This document shows positions 16,960-25,749 of a DNA stretch of 35,388 bases, in pieces. The notes below the pieces were generated by a model. It was not told the DNA's origin, ran no database searches, and saw only the letters and a program-made list of their open reading frames with translations. Each line of letters starts with the position of its first letter. Within the stretch, counting starts at the first letter, position 1. The stretch is from an uncultured Pseudomonadota bacterium (GTDB lineage: Bacteria; Pseudomonadota; Alphaproteobacteria; Rs-D84). Position numbers and translations under genes: made by a program. The stretch spans positions 6,028 through 41,415 of the forward strand of contig CADCAA010000005.1 of NCBI GenBank assembly GCA_902799285.1, in the 5' to 3' direction.

Positions 16960-19900
16960 TTAACGTTTTTTACGAATTTTGATTTTTGGTAATCTGATAC
17001 GTAAATTTAATTTTTTGCGCATTGTATTACGCATATTTTCCATCGCAAAGAACAACGCCGGCGTTAATGTGAATGTTAAAATCAAACTGGCCAACATACC
17101 ACCAATCATAACCGCCGCCATACCGGATTTCATTCCGTCAATTGACCACAATTGTGGCAACATACCCGCCATAACCGCGATTGATGTCATCAACACCATA
17201 TTACGTTTGCTCATCAATTCTGTCCATAACGCGTTATATGGCTTTTCCCCATTTCTAACACGTTTCACGGTTGGTTCCAGTACCAAAATATTATTATTAA
17301 CAACCAATCCAACCAACATAACGAACGCCAACATTGCACCAACGTTCATTGATGCACCGGACAAGAACAACAATATAAACACACCAATAAAACTGGTTAT
17401 AATTGATGTTGCAATTGTAAGCGGATGCGTCAAAGAATTCAAAATCGCAGCCAACAACATAAATGTCAAAACAGATGCCAAAATAAATGCCATACCGATT
17501 TCACTGGTTGATTCGCTTTGGATTTCGGACATACCTGCAAAACCGGCCCTGTATCCTGCGTGCCATTCCATCTGGGCGATTTCAGATTCTATTTTTTGTT
17601 GCACTGGTCCAATTGTTGATTTACCGATATTGATATCAATTTCGGTCACACGCGATTTGTCCAAACGACTGATGTTTGGGGTGGACGGAACATTTTGAAT
17701 TTCACCTAATTCAGACAATGCAACCATTCCACGTGGCGAATTTACAAACACACTGTTGAACATAAAATTCGTTTTGAATGGACGCGCAAATTCCAAAACG
17801 ATTGGATATTCTTTGCCGTTTTCTTTGTATTTGTATGAATCGTTTCCGTACAACGCCGTACGCAACACAGAACCCGCATAAGAATTTTTTATACCCCATG
17901 CACTCATTTGTTCTTGGTTTGGAACAAAACGAATTTCGTTGTTCGGTTTTTGTTGCGCCAATATCGCACTTTGAACCTCTGGTATTTTATTAATGCGTTT
18001 AACCAATTCGTTTGCATAATTTTCACGCGTTGCATCATCATCGCCATACACATTTAACACCATATCGGATGATATGCCCCCGGATGTTGTTTCGCCGGCA
18101 CGAATTTGGATTTCTGCATCGGCAACATCTGATAATTTGCGCAACATTTTTTGTGCCAATTTTTTATCAGAAATACTGCGTTTGCTGTGGTCAATCAAAT
18201 TGGTTGTGATTGTTATGTTTTGCAATCCACGTTCACCGATTTTAATTACTGTCGATTCGACTTCGGGAAATTCGTGTAAAACAGTATCTATATTTGATGC
18301 GATGTTTGTTGACTTTTCATACGTCGCACCCATAGGCGCACGCACAGTCAATGTAATTTTATTCGCGTCGGTCGACGGCTGGAATTCATTGCCGACAAAA
18401 TTCATCAACATCGCCGCACCAAATAACGCACCCACAGCCATCAAAATTACTCGCCCAGAATGCGCAAACTGATAATCATACCAACGACGCAGACGCGTAT
18501 GTTTTTCTGCGCGTTTATCATTTTTTTGTTGTACAGATGATTCACGACGATTTGTCAAACGCAAGATGCGCGCAATCATCATTGGTGTCAATGTGAACGA
18601 GAACAATAAAGACAATAATGTCAAATATACAACGGTCATTCCAAACTGGACCATAAATTGACCAACGATGCCGCCCATAAACGCCAGTGGCAAAAACACC
18701 ACAACGTTTGTTCCAACACCCGCCAGCACGGATACTGCAACGCGTTTTGTTCCGTCGATTGCGGCGTCTTCGGGATTTTTACCCGCACGCATTTCTTGCA
18801 ATGCAGATTCAATCAAAATAATTGCATTCGACACTAATGTTCCTAATGCCGAAGAATAAGCCAATAATGTCATTGCATTGATTGTAAAACCACTTAAACT
18901 CACAAAGAACAATCCCGCAACCAAACACGCCGGAATCACGACACCTGCGATAATTGTGGAACGCCAATTTTGTGTAAACACCAATAAAATAATAACTGTA
19001 AATATAATCCCCAGGATAATTCCGTTGATTGTGTCATATGTGTCCTGGGCAACAGTAATGGATGAATCAGACACAATTTCCAGTTTTGCACCGGCGAATT
19101 TATCCTGCATTTCAGCCTGCAATTCGGGCAATATTTTGCGCAACGAATTTGAAATTTTAATTGCATTACCATCGGATGCCTTGATAATGGATGCAACAAT
19201 AACATCACGACCGTTGTATTTTGCACCTTTATCAATATCACGCGCAGAATCATGCACAGTTGCAACATCTGATAATTTGAAATTTTGACCTTCGGATGTG
19301 ACGATTTGTAAATTTTCAATTTCATCGACACTGGCAAATTCACCAACAAAACGAACATTTGACGAACCCATACCGGCCTCTATTTTTCCGCCGGGGACAT
19401 TCAGATTTTTATTACCCAATGCCGTTGCAATATCAACAATTGTCACGCCACGCGCCGCCATTTCATCAGGCGACATTTCAATACGGATTGCGCGTTTTAA
19501 TCCACCAAATACATTTACACTGGCCACGCCTTTGATGGCCGTGATTTTATTAGATAATGTATCCGTAGTATATTCATATAAATCACGTGTGTCGGCACCG
19601 TATATTGCAACGTCCACAACAGATTGTTGCAATGGATTTAATTTTTCCACAACCGGTTGTTTCATATCGTCTGGGAATTCGGATGATAATGCATCGATTT
19701 TTGATTTAACCTCGGACGCTTTATCATTTACATTTACCCCCAGGTTAAATTCAGCCATCACATAACCACCATTTTCATACGCGGTTGATGTAATTTTTTT
19801 CAGACCCGCAACTTCGGACATAGCATCTTCGGCCTTTTTCAAAATTTGCGTTTCTATTTCCGATGGCGTGGCGCCGGGATATACAAATGTCGCCGTGACA

Positions 19901-20025
19901 TATGGAAAATCCAGCGACGGGGTGCGTTCAATGTTCATACCCGAAAAAGAATAAAATCCCAATACAACCCAAAATAAAACAAACATAATTGTTGTGATTG
20001 GACGTCTGACAAAAAACTTTAACAT
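16960..20025 (-). CDS. RND-family inner-membrane transporter with degenerate proton relay
   Basis: 1021 residues, ATG at 20025 with AGGGAGAA upstream, one base after the adaptor stop. Full AcrB-like layout: TM1 (10-28), first porter/docking loop, TM2-7, second loop, and TM8-12, ending in a basic tail. N-terminal FFVRRPITTIMFVLF and IERTPSLDFPYVTATFVYPGATPSEIET are classic HAE-type RND. In TM4 the AcrB Asp407-Asp408 pair is replaced by Ser399-Asn400 (ALGTLVSNAIILIES), and in TM10 the Lys940 equivalent is Asn (GLVVNNNILVLE). The family exports drugs or lipids by proton antiport, so loss of these residues suggests different coupling or a non-pumping role. It is the last gene of the marR-tolC-adaptor operon. 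Confidence 0.93.
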   Translation of the reverse strand: MLKFFVRRPITTIMFVLFWVVLGFYSFSGMNIERTPSLDFPYVTATFVYPGATPSEIETQILKKAEDAMSEVAGLKKITSTAYENGGYVMAEFNLGVNVNDKASEVKSKIDALSSEFPDDMKQPVVEKLNPLQQSVVDVAIYGADTRDLYEYTTDTLSNKITAIKGVASVNVFGGLKRAIRIEMSPDEMAARGVTIVDIATALGNKNLNVPGGKIEAGMGSSNVRFVGEFASVDEIENLQIVTSEGQNFKLSDVATVHDSARDIDKGAKYNGRDVIVASIIKASDGNAIKISNSLRKILPELQAEMQDKFAGAKLEIVSDSSITVAQDTYDTINGIILGIIFTVIILLVFTQNWRSTIIAGVVIPACLVAGLFFVSLSGFTINAMTLLAYSSALGTLVSNAIILIESALQEMRAGKNPEDAAIDGTKRVAVSVLAGVGTNVVVFLPLAFMGGIVGQFMVQFGMTVVYLTLLSLLFSFTLTPMMIARILRLTNRRESSVQQKNDKRAEKHTRLRRWYDYQFAHSGRVILMAVGALFGAAMLMNFVGNEFQPSTDANKITLTVRAPMGATYEKSTNIASNIDTVLHEFPEVESTVIKIGERGLQNITITTNLIDHSKRSISDKKLAQKMLRKLSDVADAEIQIRAGETTSGGISSDMVLNVYGDDDATRENYANELVKRINKIPEVQSAILAQQKPNNEIRFVPNQEQMSAWGIKNSYAGSVLRTALYGNDSYKYKENGKEYPIVLEFARPFKTNFMFNSVFVNSPRGMVALSELGEIQNVPSTPNISRLDKSRVTEIDINIGKSTIGPVQQKIESEIAQMEWHAGYRAGFAGMSEIQSESTSEIGMAFILASVLTFMLLAAILNSLTHPLTIATSIITSFIGVFILLFLSGASMNVGAMLAFVMLVGLVVNNNILVLEPTVKRVRNGEKPYNALWTELMSKRNMVLMTSIAVMAGMLPQLWSIDGMKSGMAAVMIGGMLASLILTFTLTPALFFAMENMRNTMRKKLNLRIRLPKIKIRKKR

Positions 20026-20026
20026 T

Positions 20027-20656
20027 TTATTCTCCCTGGGTTTTAATCGAATCTATGATACGAACTTTTTCGCCATCGCTGACCTTAGACAAAATAACAA
20101 TATCGCCATCGTGCAGGCCTTGGGTTATCAATGCAGTATCGGCATCACTGTGTGCGACAATAACACGACGCGGTACAGCCATTCCATTTTCATACACAAA
20201 TACAGAATCATTCACAACCGCATAAACCGGCACAAAATAACCATTACGAGTATATTCGACATATCGCAAACCGTTTTCTACATTGGTGGTTTTTATTACA
20301 TACATTCCCGTATCCAGATTGATATTTTGCGATACAGATGCAATTTTACCATCGCCTATTTTTTGTCCCGCACGAAACAATCCAACACGATTGCCGGTCA
20401 CATATGCTTTGTTTTTTTCAACCGTTATTGGTTCGTGTAATACGCCAGATGAATTCTGCACAGTCATTGTTAAAACCGGCGTTCCGTTGTTTTCTGAATC
20501 GCGCGCAATGTTAAACACATCTTGGTTATGTTGCATAATCAACGACACAATTCGAAACAGCAACCAAAACACCAACAAAGCTGCCACAATCCTGTAAATC
20601 CATTTTTTAGTCTTGGCAGGATTTTTTATTTTGAAAAATTTTATTATACGTTCCAT
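20027..20656 (-). CDS. Minimal periplasmic adaptor (membrane fusion protein) lacking the alpha-hairpin
   Basis: 209 residues from the ATG at 20656, one base after the tolC stop, with GGGTGAG upstream. The GTG at 20665 is less likely. One N-terminal membrane helix (about 20-43, IYRIVAALLVFWLLF) anchors it. The remainder is beta-rich: IGDGKIASVSQNINLDTGM resembles the adaptor beta-barrel domain, and ALITQGLHDGDIVILSKVSDGEKV matches the membrane-proximal C-terminus of HlyD/AcrA proteins. Typical adaptors have 350-400 residues with a lipoyl domain split by a long helical hairpin that meets TolC; no hairpin is visible here. Its place between tolC and the pump fits an adaptor role. Confidence 0.75.
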   Translation of the reverse strand: MERIIKFFKIKNPAKTKKWIYRIVAALLVFWLLFRIVSLIMQHNQDVFNIARDSENNGTPVLTMTVQNSSGVLHEPITVEKNKAYVTGNRVGLFRAGQKIGDGKIASVSQNINLDTGMYVIKTTNVENGLRYVEYTRNGYFVPVYAVVNDSVFVYENGMAVPRRVIVAHSDADTALITQGLHDGDIVILSKVSDGEKVRIIDSIKTQGE

Positions 20657-20657
20657 T

Positions 20658-21977
20658 TTACTCACCCAGTTTTTTTACAGATTCCACCGACATCAAAATT
20701 TTGTATTTCGCATTTAACAAACCAATGTCCAATTGATACAGACCGGATGCAACCTCGGCCAATTCAACCGCAGATGTTTGACCGGCACCGAATCTATCAC
20801 GCGAAAATTCGTACGCTTTGGCCGCCAAATCGCGTGCGTTTTGCATAGTTGCTAAATTTTCACGCAAATGATTATATTGACGAATTGCGTTATTATATTG
20901 TTCCGTAGTTAACTTTTTTGCCTTGTCCAAATCTTGGCGGGCGGCTTCGGCGTTCATCGCGTCAACCGTGGCATTTGCACGATTCAGGCCGCCGGTAAAA
21001 ATTGGCACCTGGAGCGACAATCCCCAATACGCAGATTGCCCCCCGGATTTTTCAAACATATGACCAATATCATTTCCCATTGTCATATAATCGTATGCAC
21101 CAACCGCTGCCAATGTTGGATATCCATTTGCGCGTTGCGATGAAGCCCGGGATTCGTACATTCTGACCTGTTCGTTCAACACATCCCATTGTGGGGTGGA
21201 TTTTAATTCGCGTTCATCCATCGCATCAAATTCATTTGGAAATTCATCCGTCAAATTTAATTCCGTATCTTGGTCAATGCCCGCAAAAATTTTCAACATT
21301 CTGTGTGCGGTATCGCGATTAAACTGGGCATCAGACAAATTGATTTCTTTGGCCGCAATATCTGATTCGATTTTAACCAAATTACTGCGGTTTGCGCGCC
21401 CCGTTGCGGTCAATTTAGTTTTTGATGTTTTTGCATTGTTCAAATCTTTTTCCGCCAATTTTACAATTTCATCGGTCATTTTAGCGGTCCAGTATAAATC
21501 AGCCGCACTGTATGCAACCTCGCGACGGGTCATTTCGTTATTTGCGTTGGACATTTTTATCGCACTGTGCGCACTGTCCACCGCATTACCAATTTTGCCA
21601 AATGTATAAATTGGTTGAGAAATCGTGATGCCTGCCATTAATAAATTATCAGGAATTTGTATGTTTGATACATCCGTTCCCATCGCCTGGGCCAACATTC
21701 CGCCCAGTTCTGGTGGTAAACGAACGCCATCACTGCTGGTTGGGCGTTCAACATCAACCATATTCATGTATGATGCATTGGCGTTTATATTCACCCAACG
21801 ATTTGCATTTACGGCATCCAAACTGGCCCGTGCCTTTTTTACATTAGCCTCGGCCTTTTTCAGGTCGTTGGATTCAGATATAACTTTTGTTACCGCGTCA
21901 TTTAATGATAAATCCATAGCAAATACAGGATTTGCCATCAATGCACCAATAACAAAAAATAATTTTAATTTACGCAT
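20658..21977 (-). CDS. TolC-family outer-membrane efflux protein
   Basis: 439 residues from the ATG at 21977, with GGAGG seven bases upstream; the start overlaps the marR stop by eight bases. Signal peptide 1-20 (ANPVFA/MD). Two OEP repeats are seen: LSLNDAVTKVISESNDLKKAEANVKKARASL and, in the second half, QANLxx-type helices with QVPIFTGGLNRANATVDAMNAEA (the conserved I/VPIFxGG strand) and FGAGQTSAVELAEVASGLYQ. Long helices and a short barrel strand set fit a trimeric outer-membrane exit duct. It partners with the adaptor and RND pump next to it. Confidence 0.93.
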   Translation of the reverse strand: MRKLKLFFVIGALMANPVFAMDLSLNDAVTKVISESNDLKKAEANVKKARASLDAVNANRWVNINANASYMNMVDVERPTSSDGVRLPPELGGMLAQAMGTDVSNIQIPDNLLMAGITISQPIYTFGKIGNAVDSAHSAIKMSNANNEMTRREVAYSAADLYWTAKMTDEIVKLAEKDLNNAKTSKTKLTATGRANRSNLVKIESDIAAKEINLSDAQFNRDTAHRMLKIFAGIDQDTELNLTDEFPNEFDAMDERELKSTPQWDVLNEQVRMYESRASSQRANGYPTLAAVGAYDYMTMGNDIGHMFEKSGGQSAYWGLSLQVPIFTGGLNRANATVDAMNAEAARQDLDKAKKLTTEQYNNAIRQYNHLRENLATMQNARDLAAKAYEFSRDRFGAGQTSAVELAEVASGLYQLDIGLLNAKYKILMSVESVKKLGE

Positions 21978-22419
21978 TTTGTTCCTCCACACGTGTTAAA
22001 ATTTTATTTAAATATTCAAAACATTCCGCCAATTTTTTTTCCTCTGAAACAGTCAAATTACGACAAAAATGTTCAATTGTATCCATCACAGCGTCTTTGA
22101 ATTTCATTGCAACACGTTGCCCTTTGGCCGTCACAGAATACCACGTATTGCGACGATCATTTTCATCAACCGTTCGCGAAACCAAACCCTCGCCTTCAAG
22201 TTTTCTGAACATAATACACAAATTTGGGGTTGGGATGCATTGACGATGCGCAATTTCCTTCAATTTAGAACGACCCGACACAAACAAATCAACCAATATA
22301 ATCAATTGTTGACGATTATACCCAACCTTTTGCGATGGAAATTGCTGAATCCGGGTCAGCAAACGTTCCAAAATCATTCCGTGTTCTTCTATTAATTCTA
22401 TAAATCTTTTGCGCGCCAT
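21970..22419 (-). CDS. MarR-family regulator of the efflux operon
   Basis: 149 residues, start ATG at 22419. The winged helix spans about 30-105: LKEIAHRQCIPTPNLCIMFRKLEGEGLVSRTVDENDRRNTWYSVTAKG, with the DRR wing typical of MarR. Flanking N- and C-terminal helices should form the dimer. MarR proteins bind a palindrome near the promoter and release it when a small ligand binds. Here a 10-3-10 inverted repeat covers the start site of this operon, so autorepression together with the pump genes is likely. Cys60 in RQCIP and Cys67 (PNLCIM) could be redox-sensitive, but this is speculation. tolC overlaps its end. Confidence 0.92.
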   Translation of the reverse strand: MARKRFIELIEEHGMILERLLTRIQQFPSQKVGYNRQQLIILVDLFVSGRSKLKEIAHRQCIPTPNLCIMFRKLEGEGLVSRTVDENDRRNTWYSVTAKGQRVAMKFKDAVMDTIEHFCRNLTVSEEKKLAECFEYLNKILTRVEEQNA

Positions 22420-22445
22420 AACGACACCCTATTATTTAATTAAAA

Positions 22446-22468
22446 AATCATTAAAAACTTTAACGATT
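22446..22468. promoter_or_regulatory. Inverted-repeat operator, probable MarR site
   Basis: AATCATTAAA and TTTAACGATT, complementary at nine of ten positions, three bases apart. It overlaps the -10 box and the expected start of transcription of the marR operon. Confidence 0.6.
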
Positions 22469-22493
22469 ATATATGTAAACTTTTTTTTTGCAA
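22466..22493 (-). promoter_or_regulatory. Promoter of the marR-tolC-adaptor-RND operon
   Basis: On the minus strand TTGCAA, 16 bases, perfect TATAAT. The start would fall near 22459, inside the inverted repeat. Confidence 0.75.
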
Positions 22494-22582
22494 GTATTAT
22501 TATGCGAATTTTTTGCATTTTATTTCTTGCTTATTTTTATTCTTGTGGCAAGAATTAGAACAGAATCGGATAGAATAATAAA

Positions 22583-23344
22583 ATGAATATAAAAACCAAT
22601 AAATTCAGGACGTTTTTGGCTAATGCTGTATGCGGGACTGTTCCGGGCAAAAGGCGGCGCGACATTGTGCGTATAAAAATCAAATATCATAAATATTTGC
22701 GCGACTGTAAACAGTTTGCCATTGCCCATACAGACGGACGGCGGCATAAAATTAAAATTGATGTTGGTGCGCGTTCACATAATTTGATTTTGCTGGTCGA
22801 CAATTTATGCGCTTTTAAGTTTCCCCTGCACGACAGTGGTTATGCAAAATCAACACGCGAAAAACGAATCGTGGATGCTTTTTCAAAAATCAGTCCTATA
22901 AAAATTCCAAAGCTGGATATTATTCAATGGGGCGATATTACCGTTCGCAAATATGAATTTGCAGATGGCGTGCCGTTAAAGAAAATTAGCCCCAAAAAAG
23001 TACTGGCCAATCGCGATAAAATCGCCCGCCAAATTGCAAAATTTATTTTTGATATCAATATATCAGACCCGAGTGATATTCGCGACCTGAAACCGACTTT
23101 GGCAAAGAAGCCCGCATTTTTATATGGATGGTTTCATAATGACATCGCGGATAATTTTACCGTTGACCCCAAATCTATGAAAATTAAATATTTTATAGAT
23201 TGGGAGGATACAAAGTTTGATGATTTTAGGCTCAGTTTGAATGCTTCAAAACGTCGCTGGAACGAATATAAATTTTTTGGTTTGATGGATTTGGTGATTG
23301 AAAAATATACCGATATGTATAAAAAATACAGCAAACAAAGTTGA
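22583..23344 (+). CDS. LPS-core-kinase-like phosphotransferase
   Basis: 253 residues from the ATG at 22583; no ribosome site is visible. The N-terminus FRTFLANAVCGTVPGKRRRD resembles the FRxxLAxxICxxIPxKxxRxxxR segment found at the start of many LPS and capsule enzymes. A kinase-like fold follows: Lys79 in CAFKFP (beta-3 lysine), Glu93, VRKYEFADGV hinge (122-130), then FHNDIADN (184-191) with catalytic Asp187 and Asn191, and FIDWED (204-209) with metal-binding Asp206. His185-Asn186-Asp187 replaces the usual HGD. It probably phosphorylates a sugar of LPS or a related glycan at the cytosolic membrane face. The promoter of the tRNA begins in its stop codon. Confidence 0.68.
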   Translation: MNIKTNKFRTFLANAVCGTVPGKRRRDIVRIKIKYHKYLRDCKQFAIAHTDGRRHKIKIDVGARSHNLILLVDNLCAFKFPLHDSGYAKSTREKRIVDAFSKISPIKIPKLDIIQWGDITVRKYEFADGVPLKKISPKKVLANRDKIARQIAKFIFDINISDPSDIRDLKPTLAKKPAFLYGWFHNDIADNFTVDPKSMKIKYFIDWEDTKFDDFRLSLNASKRRWNEYKFFGLMDLVIEKYTDMYKKYSKQS

Positions 23345-23369
23345 CTTTTGCACAATCATCGGCTATGTT
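23341..23369 (+). promoter_or_regulatory. Promoter of tRNA-Glu
   Basis: TTGACT, 17 bases, TATGTT. The -35 overlaps the stop codon of the kinase-like gene. Transcription would start about 15 bases before the mature tRNA. Confidence 0.7.
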
Positions 23370-23390
23370 TGGATGCGTGAACAAAAATCC

Positions 23391-23466
23391 GCTCCCATCG
23401 TCTAGCGGTCCAGGACATCGGATTCTCATTCCGGCAACATGGGTTCGATTCCCATTGGGAGTGCCA
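23391..23466 (+). tRNA. tRNA-Glu (anticodon CTC)
   Basis: 76 bases fold into a full cloverleaf with encoded CCA. Acceptor GCTCCCA pairs with TGGGAGT, the first pair being G-U. D arm TCGTCTAGCGG is typical of Glu. Anticodon stem TCGGA/TCCGG with loop TTCTCAT places CTC at 34-36. T arm is ATGGG-TTCGATT-CCCAT. CTC reads GAG only, so another tRNA-Glu (TTC) must exist elsewhere. Confidence 0.96.
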
Positions 23467-23470
23467 AAAT

Positions 23471-23496
23471 AAAAAACCACTATTTGGTGGTTTTTT
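23471..23496. terminator. Bidirectional terminator
   Basis: AAAAAACCAC, loop TATTTG, GTGGTTTTTT. It ends the tRNA on the plus strand and murG (stop at 23507) on the minus strand. Confidence 0.85.
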
Positions 23497-23506
23497 TGAT
23501 GTTTTT

Positions 23507-24553
23507 TTATTTTGTGACTGTGTCGGCGATGTTTTGGGCAGCGTGATTTTCAACCAATGATTTTTCCGCCATTTTTTCCAGGCGCGACGGATTATCAAAT
23601 AATTCCGTCAATGTGGATGCTAACCATTTTTCAGAAAACTTTGATTGTTCAATCGCAAATCCGCCCCCCAGTTTTGCAAATGCCGCCGCGTTGGCCGCCT
23701 GGTCTGGGTTGATATTCAATGGTACCAAAATCGCACCACGTCCGACCGTTTCCAGTTCGATTACTGTACTGGCCCCGCTGCGTCCGATGACCAAATCTGC
23801 ATCACGGATTGCGGACGCCATATCGCGGATGAACGACAGCACGTTTGCGCGGATTTTGTGTTCGGCATAAAACTGTTGTAATCGCGCCACATTTTCTGGG
23901 CGTGTTTGATGCGTGACGAATATTTTTTTATTTTTCATTGATGCAATGGCATTTGGCACAACTTCATCCAAAATTTGCGCACCTAATGAACCACCTGTCA
24001 CCAACAAATGTCCCGAGCGCGGTATTTTTGTGCCGGCAATCGCCAAAAAGTCCGCGCGCACAGGCAGGCCCGTATACACAACGTGCGCATTTGTATTTTT
24101 TGGCATTCCAGAAACGGTTGGGAAACTGGTCATTAATGTTTTTACCCAGCGCATAGAAAATTTATTTGCACGGCCAATCGCCGCATTTTGTTCATGCAAA
24201 TATGTTGGTATGCGCCATACGTGTGCCGCAAACACCACTGGCACAGATGCATACCCACCAAATGCAACAACACGATTGGGCCGACTGAATATGAACCGTA
24301 AAATTAATGCGGCGGCCGACATTGCGATTTTGAACAAAGCGTACATTTGTTTTACGCGACTTTTTGCGCCAACGCCGGACGCCCAAATGTGCACCACGTG
24401 CGATTTTTTCGGTGCAGAATCGCGCACCATTTTATCGGTTCGACCATCGCAAGAAATTGTTATTTTATGACCGCGTTTTGCCAATTCCGTCGCCACAGCC
24501 ATGGCCGGAAACACGTGTCCGCCGGTTCCACCTGTTGCAATCCAAATTTTCAT
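23507..24553 (-). CDS. murG: UDP-GlcNAc:undecaprenyl-pyrophosphoryl-MurNAc-pentapeptide transferase
   Basis: 348 residues, ATG at 24553 with AAGGGGA upstream. The GT28 fold shows the N-terminal loop GGTGGHVFPAMA (8-19), LHEQNAAIGRANK in the middle, the second glycine loop GGSLGAQ, and the donor-binding GRSGASTVIE, then PLNINPDQAANA. The usual HQTANA block reads DQAANA here. MurG converts lipid I to lipid II on the inner face of the membrane. It is the last gene of mraY-ftsW-murG; murC, murB and ddl, which often follow, are not here and a tRNA lies beyond. Confidence 0.97.
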   Translation of the reverse strand: MKIWIATGGTGGHVFPAMAVATELAKRGHKITISCDGRTDKMVRDSAPKKSHVVHIWASGVGAKSRVKQMYALFKIAMSAAALILRFIFSRPNRVVAFGGYASVPVVFAAHVWRIPTYLHEQNAAIGRANKFSMRWVKTLMTSFPTVSGMPKNTNAHVVYTGLPVRADFLAIAGTKIPRSGHLLVTGGSLGAQILDEVVPNAIASMKNKKIFVTHQTRPENVARLQQFYAEHKIRANVLSFIRDMASAIRDADLVIGRSGASTVIELETVGRGAILVPLNINPDQAANAAAFAKLGGGFAIEQSKFSEKWLASTLTELFDNPSRLEKMAEKSLVENHAAQNIADTVTK

Positions 24554-24572
24554 ACCCGTCCCCTTTTTTATG

Positions 24573-25736
24573 CTATTTCCATTTATCTTCGCGGATTAAT
24601 GCCAATGTTAATCCAAACAGCAGACAAAATCCCAAAAATGAACTGCCCCCGAACGATATAAACGGTAATGTCATACCCTTGGGCGGTATCATATGTAATG
24701 TTGTCGCCAAATTCAAACATATTTGCATGGAAAACAATGCGGTTGTCCCAGTTATCGCATACAGCACAAATTTATCGCGCGCATTTGTTGCGGCAGTTGC
24801 CAGACGCTTTATCACCAATATAAACAAAATCAATAATGCACAGCCAGCCAAAGCACCAAAATCTTCGACTAATGCCGCATACACAAAATCATTTTCGGCC
24901 ATCGGCAGGTTTTCGGCGGCAAACGCTTCGTCCCCCATACCGAACAGGCCACCTTGGCGGATTGCATTGACGGCATAACCAACCTGACTGAGTGGGTCCA
25001 ATGGCTTTACGAAATCTGTCATACGTTCGTGAACGTGATGAAACAAAAAGAATGCACCAATTAATCCACCAGTGCCGATACCGGCCATAATGGCAATAAT
25101 TCTTTTTGGTAATCCAGCCACAAATAACATTATGCCCAATACCGAGAAATACAATATAGACGTTCCAACGTCGGGCTGTTTAAACATAATTCCCAACACC
25201 ATCAAAAATACAAATATATACGGCCACCAAGACGACCAATTAAATTTCCACGCATCACGATTCAAAAATATATTGTCGCCATATTTGGCCTTTAACCGCG
25301 TTAAAAACCATGCCGTGATTATTACAAAGCCGGGCTTCATAATATCAGATGGCATCAATTTTATTCCACCGACCACAACCCAACGAGTGGAACCGTTAAC
25401 AACCTGGGGGTGAATAAATGTGAACAGCAATAATGGCAAGCATATCAAGACATTTAACCACGCAATACGCAGCACCCATTTTTTATTCAGCATACTGGCC
25501 ACGAATAAAGTCCCCAGGCCAATTATGTAAAATGGAAACATCTTTACAAAAAAATGATACCACGGCAATGCACCGTGAACGCGGATGGAATTCGCACTGC
25601 CTGTGGAAATCGCCGCAATCATACCGACAAAAATCATTATTCCAACATACAGCAACAACCAACGGTCTGTGCCGAAATACCAATCGGTCAGTTGGCTGTC
25701 GTCTGTTCTGCGCGCTACTTCACCTATTACCGCCAT
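24573..25736 (-). CDS. ftsW: SEDS-family peptidoglycan glycosyltransferase FtsW
   Basis: 387 residues, ATG at 25736 with AAGGAT upstream. About ten membrane helices. SEDS marks: FKQPDVGTSIL, the loop AENDFVYAALVEDFG holding the likely catalytic Asp, and the C-terminal PPKGMTLPFISFGGSS. FtsW polymerises lipid II at the division site with a class B PBP. FtsW fits better than RodA because it lies between mraY and murG in the division/wall cluster. A cytosolic N-terminal tail of about 25 polar residues precedes TM1. Confidence 0.94.
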   Translation of the reverse strand: MAVIGEVARRTDDSQLTDWYFGTDRWLLLYVGIMIFVGMIAAISTGSANSIRVHGALPWYHFFVKMFPFYIIGLGTLFVASMLNKKWVLRIAWLNVLICLPLLLFTFIHPQVVNGSTRWVVVGGIKLMPSDIMKPGFVIITAWFLTRLKAKYGDNIFLNRDAWKFNWSSWWPYIFVFLMVLGIMFKQPDVGTSILYFSVLGIMLFVAGLPKRIIAIMAGIGTGGLIGAFFLFHHVHERMTDFVKPLDPLSQVGYAVNAIRQGGLFGMGDEAFAAENLPMAENDFVYAALVEDFGALAGCALLILFILVIKRLATAATNARDKFVLYAITGTTALFSMQICLNLATTLHMIPPKGMTLPFISFGGSSFLGFCLLFGLTLALIREDKWK

Positions 25737-25749
25737 TGTGTTTTATCCT

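Noticed and set aside
16979..17698. 239-codon plus-strand frame
   Set aside because: Antisense to the RND C-terminal part; its Ile/Asn-rich composition is the complement of membrane helices.
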